Positions 62,180 to 64,000 of a stretch of 64,000 bases of DNA are shown here, one piece after another. The translations under genes were made by a program, and so were the position numbers. The stretch's first letter is position 1. Every line of letters starts with the position of its first letter. Source of the stretch: Clostridiales bacterium (GTDB taxonomy: Bacteria; Bacillota; Clostridia; Christensenellales; Pumilibacteraceae); assembly GCA_022508445.1 (NCBI GenBank), contig JAFLVG010000001.1, positions 62,001 through 126,000 of the forward strand, written 5' to 3'. Under the pieces are notes generated by a model. It saw only the letters and a program-made list of their open reading frames with translations. It was not told the origin of the DNA and did no database searches.

Positions 62180-62764
62180 TTAATCAATCGCCCAGGCGCA
62201 TGTAACAGTTTCGGACAGAGTTATCTGTTCGGGTTCGGCGGCACGGTCTTGAAGCGAAATCGCGCGTAGCATCATGGGCGCGGCGCTGTCAGAGCTGTAA
62301 TCAACCTTGCAAAGCGAGCCGAGCTGTACGCTCGCCGCCTCCGCTATCACACTCGCGCTCTCATGTGCGGCTTTTACAGCTTCTTTCAGCAATTCCCTGC
62401 GCTCGCCGTTGTCTTTATAAGTGAACGACACGCGCCACTCGACTGCAAGCGACGAGAGTATCTCGAACGCCTTGTCGAGAATGTCGCGCGCAAAATCGAA
62501 CTGCACCGAATACGCTTGCACCGCGCGGTATCCGACTATTTTTTTGTCGGCATGAACGGTCGTTACATTCATGCCGCAATCGGACAGAGCCGCGCCGCTC
62601 AACTTGGAAAACTCACCGACGACCGCCGCAGAGCCGCTCGCCGCCGCGTCAACGGCGTTAGCGTATTTCTTGCCTTCGCCCGACACGCTTATCGAGATTG
62701 CAACTCTATTGGCGGCAACGCGCTTTGTCGCAGTCTTTGTAACCGAAATAACCTTTTGTTCCAT
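62180..62764 (-). CDS. SIMPL-domain (DUF541) protein
   Basis: 194 residues of the SIMPL fold (BP26-like), with regular alternating strands and helices: VISVSGEGKKYANAVDAAAS, then VQFDFARDILDKAFEIL and LKEAVKAAHESASVIAEA. No signal peptide is seen, unlike the secreted family members, so it is probably cytoplasmic. Function unknown. AGGAGG precedes the ATG. Confidence 0.85.
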   Translation of the reverse strand: MEQKVISVTKTATKRVAANRVAISISVSGEGKKYANAVDAAASGSAAVVGEFSKLSGAALSDCGMNVTTVHADKKIVGYRAVQAYSVQFDFARDILDKAFEILSSLAVEWRVSFTYKDNGERRELLKEAVKAAHESASVIAEAASVQLGSLCKVDYSSDSAAPMMLRAISLQDRAAEPEQITLSETVTCAWAID

Positions 62765-62811
62765 AAATTCCTCCTAAATATATAGGTAATTTCTCCGCAC
62801 GTTTCGCGCGG

Positions 62812-64000
62812 CTAATTAACACGTAAAAACTTACTGTATTTGTTTTTCAAAACATTTGTGCCGTCGCCCGACGGTGCGGACTTTACAAGCCCCAATGCGT
62901 ATCCGCTTATGGTAGCAATCAGATTGCCGCGCGGCGCGGAAATTTTCAATTCCGTTCCTCTGATGTATTCGTTCGCATGCTCGCCTATCTCGACCGAGCC
63001 GAACAAACCAACCTCATCCTTTGAAAGCGCGTGAGTGAGCGCGTGCGACGGCTCTTTACCGCCCTCGTAAACGGGCGTGCCGACGCGTAGAACGTTCAGT
63101 CCGTCAAAAACGGGTACATCGAAATCGAGCACCGTACGACCGCCGATCTCCGCCACGTCAAGTTTCAAGCCGTTAAACACCGCTACGCCGCGTTTTTTTC
63201 GGGCGTGCGGCACATCGGAACAGCCACCGCCCGTCTTTTGCAGAACGCAGTAAAAATGCCCTTCGCCGTCGAAATTCATGGGGTACACTCGCCGAGCGTC
63301 GGAAAGCCCTATGCCGCGCTCCTCGCCGTTTCGGAGCGGTATTTCGACCGTTTCCATTCCGAGCTTTAACAAAAACTCGATATTATCCTCATTCTCCTCG
63401 CGCGCGAACGTGCAAGTGCTGTATAGCATGTATCCGCCCTGCCGCAAAAGCATGACCGCATCATTTAATATCGCGCGTTGCCGAGCCGCACAGCCCTCGA
63501 TTATTTCAGCAGAGTACGGCACGCTCTCGTACCGCATCATGCCGCCGCCACTGCACGGCGCGTCCACAATGAGCGTGTCGAAATACTCGTCGAACCCTGC
63601 GGCGCGGTAATCTGCGGCGGTGTTGCGCGTGACCACGGCATTTGAAATGCCCAGCCGCTCTATATTTTCGACGAGCGCGCGCGTGCGCTTATACTCTTTG
63701 TCGTTGCAAAAAATAACGCCGCCCTGCATGTATTCCGCGGCTTGCGTGGACTTGCCGCCTGGTGCGGCGCAAAGATCGAGAACGCGCTCGCCTATGTACG
63801 GTGAAAATGCCGCCACCGCGGCGCTCGCCGACGGCTCTTGCATGTAATAAAGCCCCGCGTGGTAAAGCGGATCGAGCGACGGCTTAACGTCACTGTAAAA
63901 AGAATTATGACACAGCTCGTTTTGAACGAGCCTGCCTTTGAAAATATCCTTAAAATCGGCAACGCTTATCTTGCGCGTATTGACTCGCAGTGCCTTGTGG
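62812..64000 (-). CDS. NOL1/NOP2/Sun-type rRNA m5C methyltransferase (5' end outside window)
   Basis: The frame stays open to base 64000, reading ALRVNTRKISVADF and HAGLYYMQEPSA before the SAM site VLDLCAAPGGKSTQAAEYM. Catalytic cysteines are in DAPCSGGGMMR and YSTCTF. A C-terminal region of about 150 residues (from about 210 of the visible part) fits the PUA-like extension of RsmF. It methylates cytosine in 16S or 23S rRNA; the exact base is not readable. The visible part starts inside the N-terminal domain. Confidence 0.92.
   Translation of the reverse strand, partial: HKALRVNTRKISVADFKDIFKGRLVQNELCHNSFYSDVKPSLDPLYHAGLYYMQEPSASAAVAAFSPYIGERVLDLCAAPGGKSTQAAEYMQGGVIFCNDKEYKRTRALVENIERLGISNAVVTRNTAADYRAAGFDEYFDTLIVDAPCSGGGMMRYESVPYSAEIIEGCAARQRAILNDAVMLLRQGGYMLYSTCTFAREENEDNIEFLLKLGMETVEIPLRNGEERGIGLSDARRVYPMNFDGEGHFYCVLQKTGGGCSDVPHARKKRGVAVFNGLKLDVAEIGGRTVLDFDVPVFDGLNVLRVGTPVYEGGKEPSHALTHALSKDEVGLFGSVEIGEHANEYIRGTELKISAPRGNLIATISGYALGLVKSAPSGDGTNVLKNKYSKFLRVN

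Overview
The window looks like chromosomal DNA of an uncultured, probably gut-associated Clostridia-type Firmicute (Christensenellales-like by feel; this placement is inference). Pointers are strong AGGAGG-type ribosome binding sites, many near-consensus sigma-A promoters with 17-bp spacers, a BofA-family and a SpoVG protein (sporulation lineage), a giant BspA-type leucine-rich-repeat protein, a short archaeal/eukaryotic-type ProRS, a short AlaRS without the C-Ala domain, a GlnRS, and class I two-subunit fumarase. No phage, CRISPR, IS transposase or rRNA gene is visible. Most genes lie on the minus strand and most of the content is housekeeping.

Layout. 1-9.9 kb (minus): a small membrane protein, a 2029-residue BspA-like surface protein and a GH3-like protein whose catalytic residues appear lost, in one overlapping operon. 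10-19 kb: leuS, alaS, an SDR, glnS and fhs. 18.8-23.2 kb: metK, recD2 and a membrane protein. 23.2-24.2 kb (plus): a coiled-coil membrane protein with a DUF2188-like tail behind a promoter containing a palindrome. 24.2-30.3 kb: proS, a BofA-family protein, a two-component system, pyk and an unknown gene. 30.3-33.1 kb: a heavy-metal island (ArsR regulator, separate HMA chaperone, P1B ATPase). 33.1-33.8 kb: a tRNA-Arg locus with a tRNA remnant and a dense array of hairpins. 33.8-36.6 kb: MATE exporter, rubrerythrin, thioesterase. 36.6-41.1 kb (plus): branched-chain amino acid genes ilvB-ilvN and ilvD, then an acyl carrier protein. 41.2-46.8 kb: YjbR-like protein plus exonuclease, a transglutaminase-like lipoprotein with an HtrA-like protease behind a cluster of TTTCGACA motifs, ung with an ArsR-like regulator, and a tiny membrane protein. 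46.9-54.5 kb: argS, ychF, rnr, secG, spoVG, murC and a small membrane protein. 54.6-59.3 kb: a tight operon MBL hydrolase - two CPBP proteases - rlmH - M14 peptidase - tadA. 59.4-64 kb: fumarase subunits, M29 aminopeptidase, a SIMPL protein and an rRNA methyltransferase that runs off the window.

The most unusual items are non-coding. A structured intergenic repeat has two full copies (14329-14464 and 33660-33784) and one partial copy (26086-26151); the copies keep the same three-hairpin layout while the stem sequences differ with pairing preserved. The tRNA-Arg locus shows repeated pieces of the tRNA 3' end and a perfect 20-bp inverted repeat that includes the tRNA CCA end. A four-site TTTCGACA operator-like cluster precedes the HtrA/transglutaminase operon. 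Among proteins, the degenerate GH3 paired with the giant BspA protein stands out. All functional calls rest on reading motifs by eye; no database search was run.
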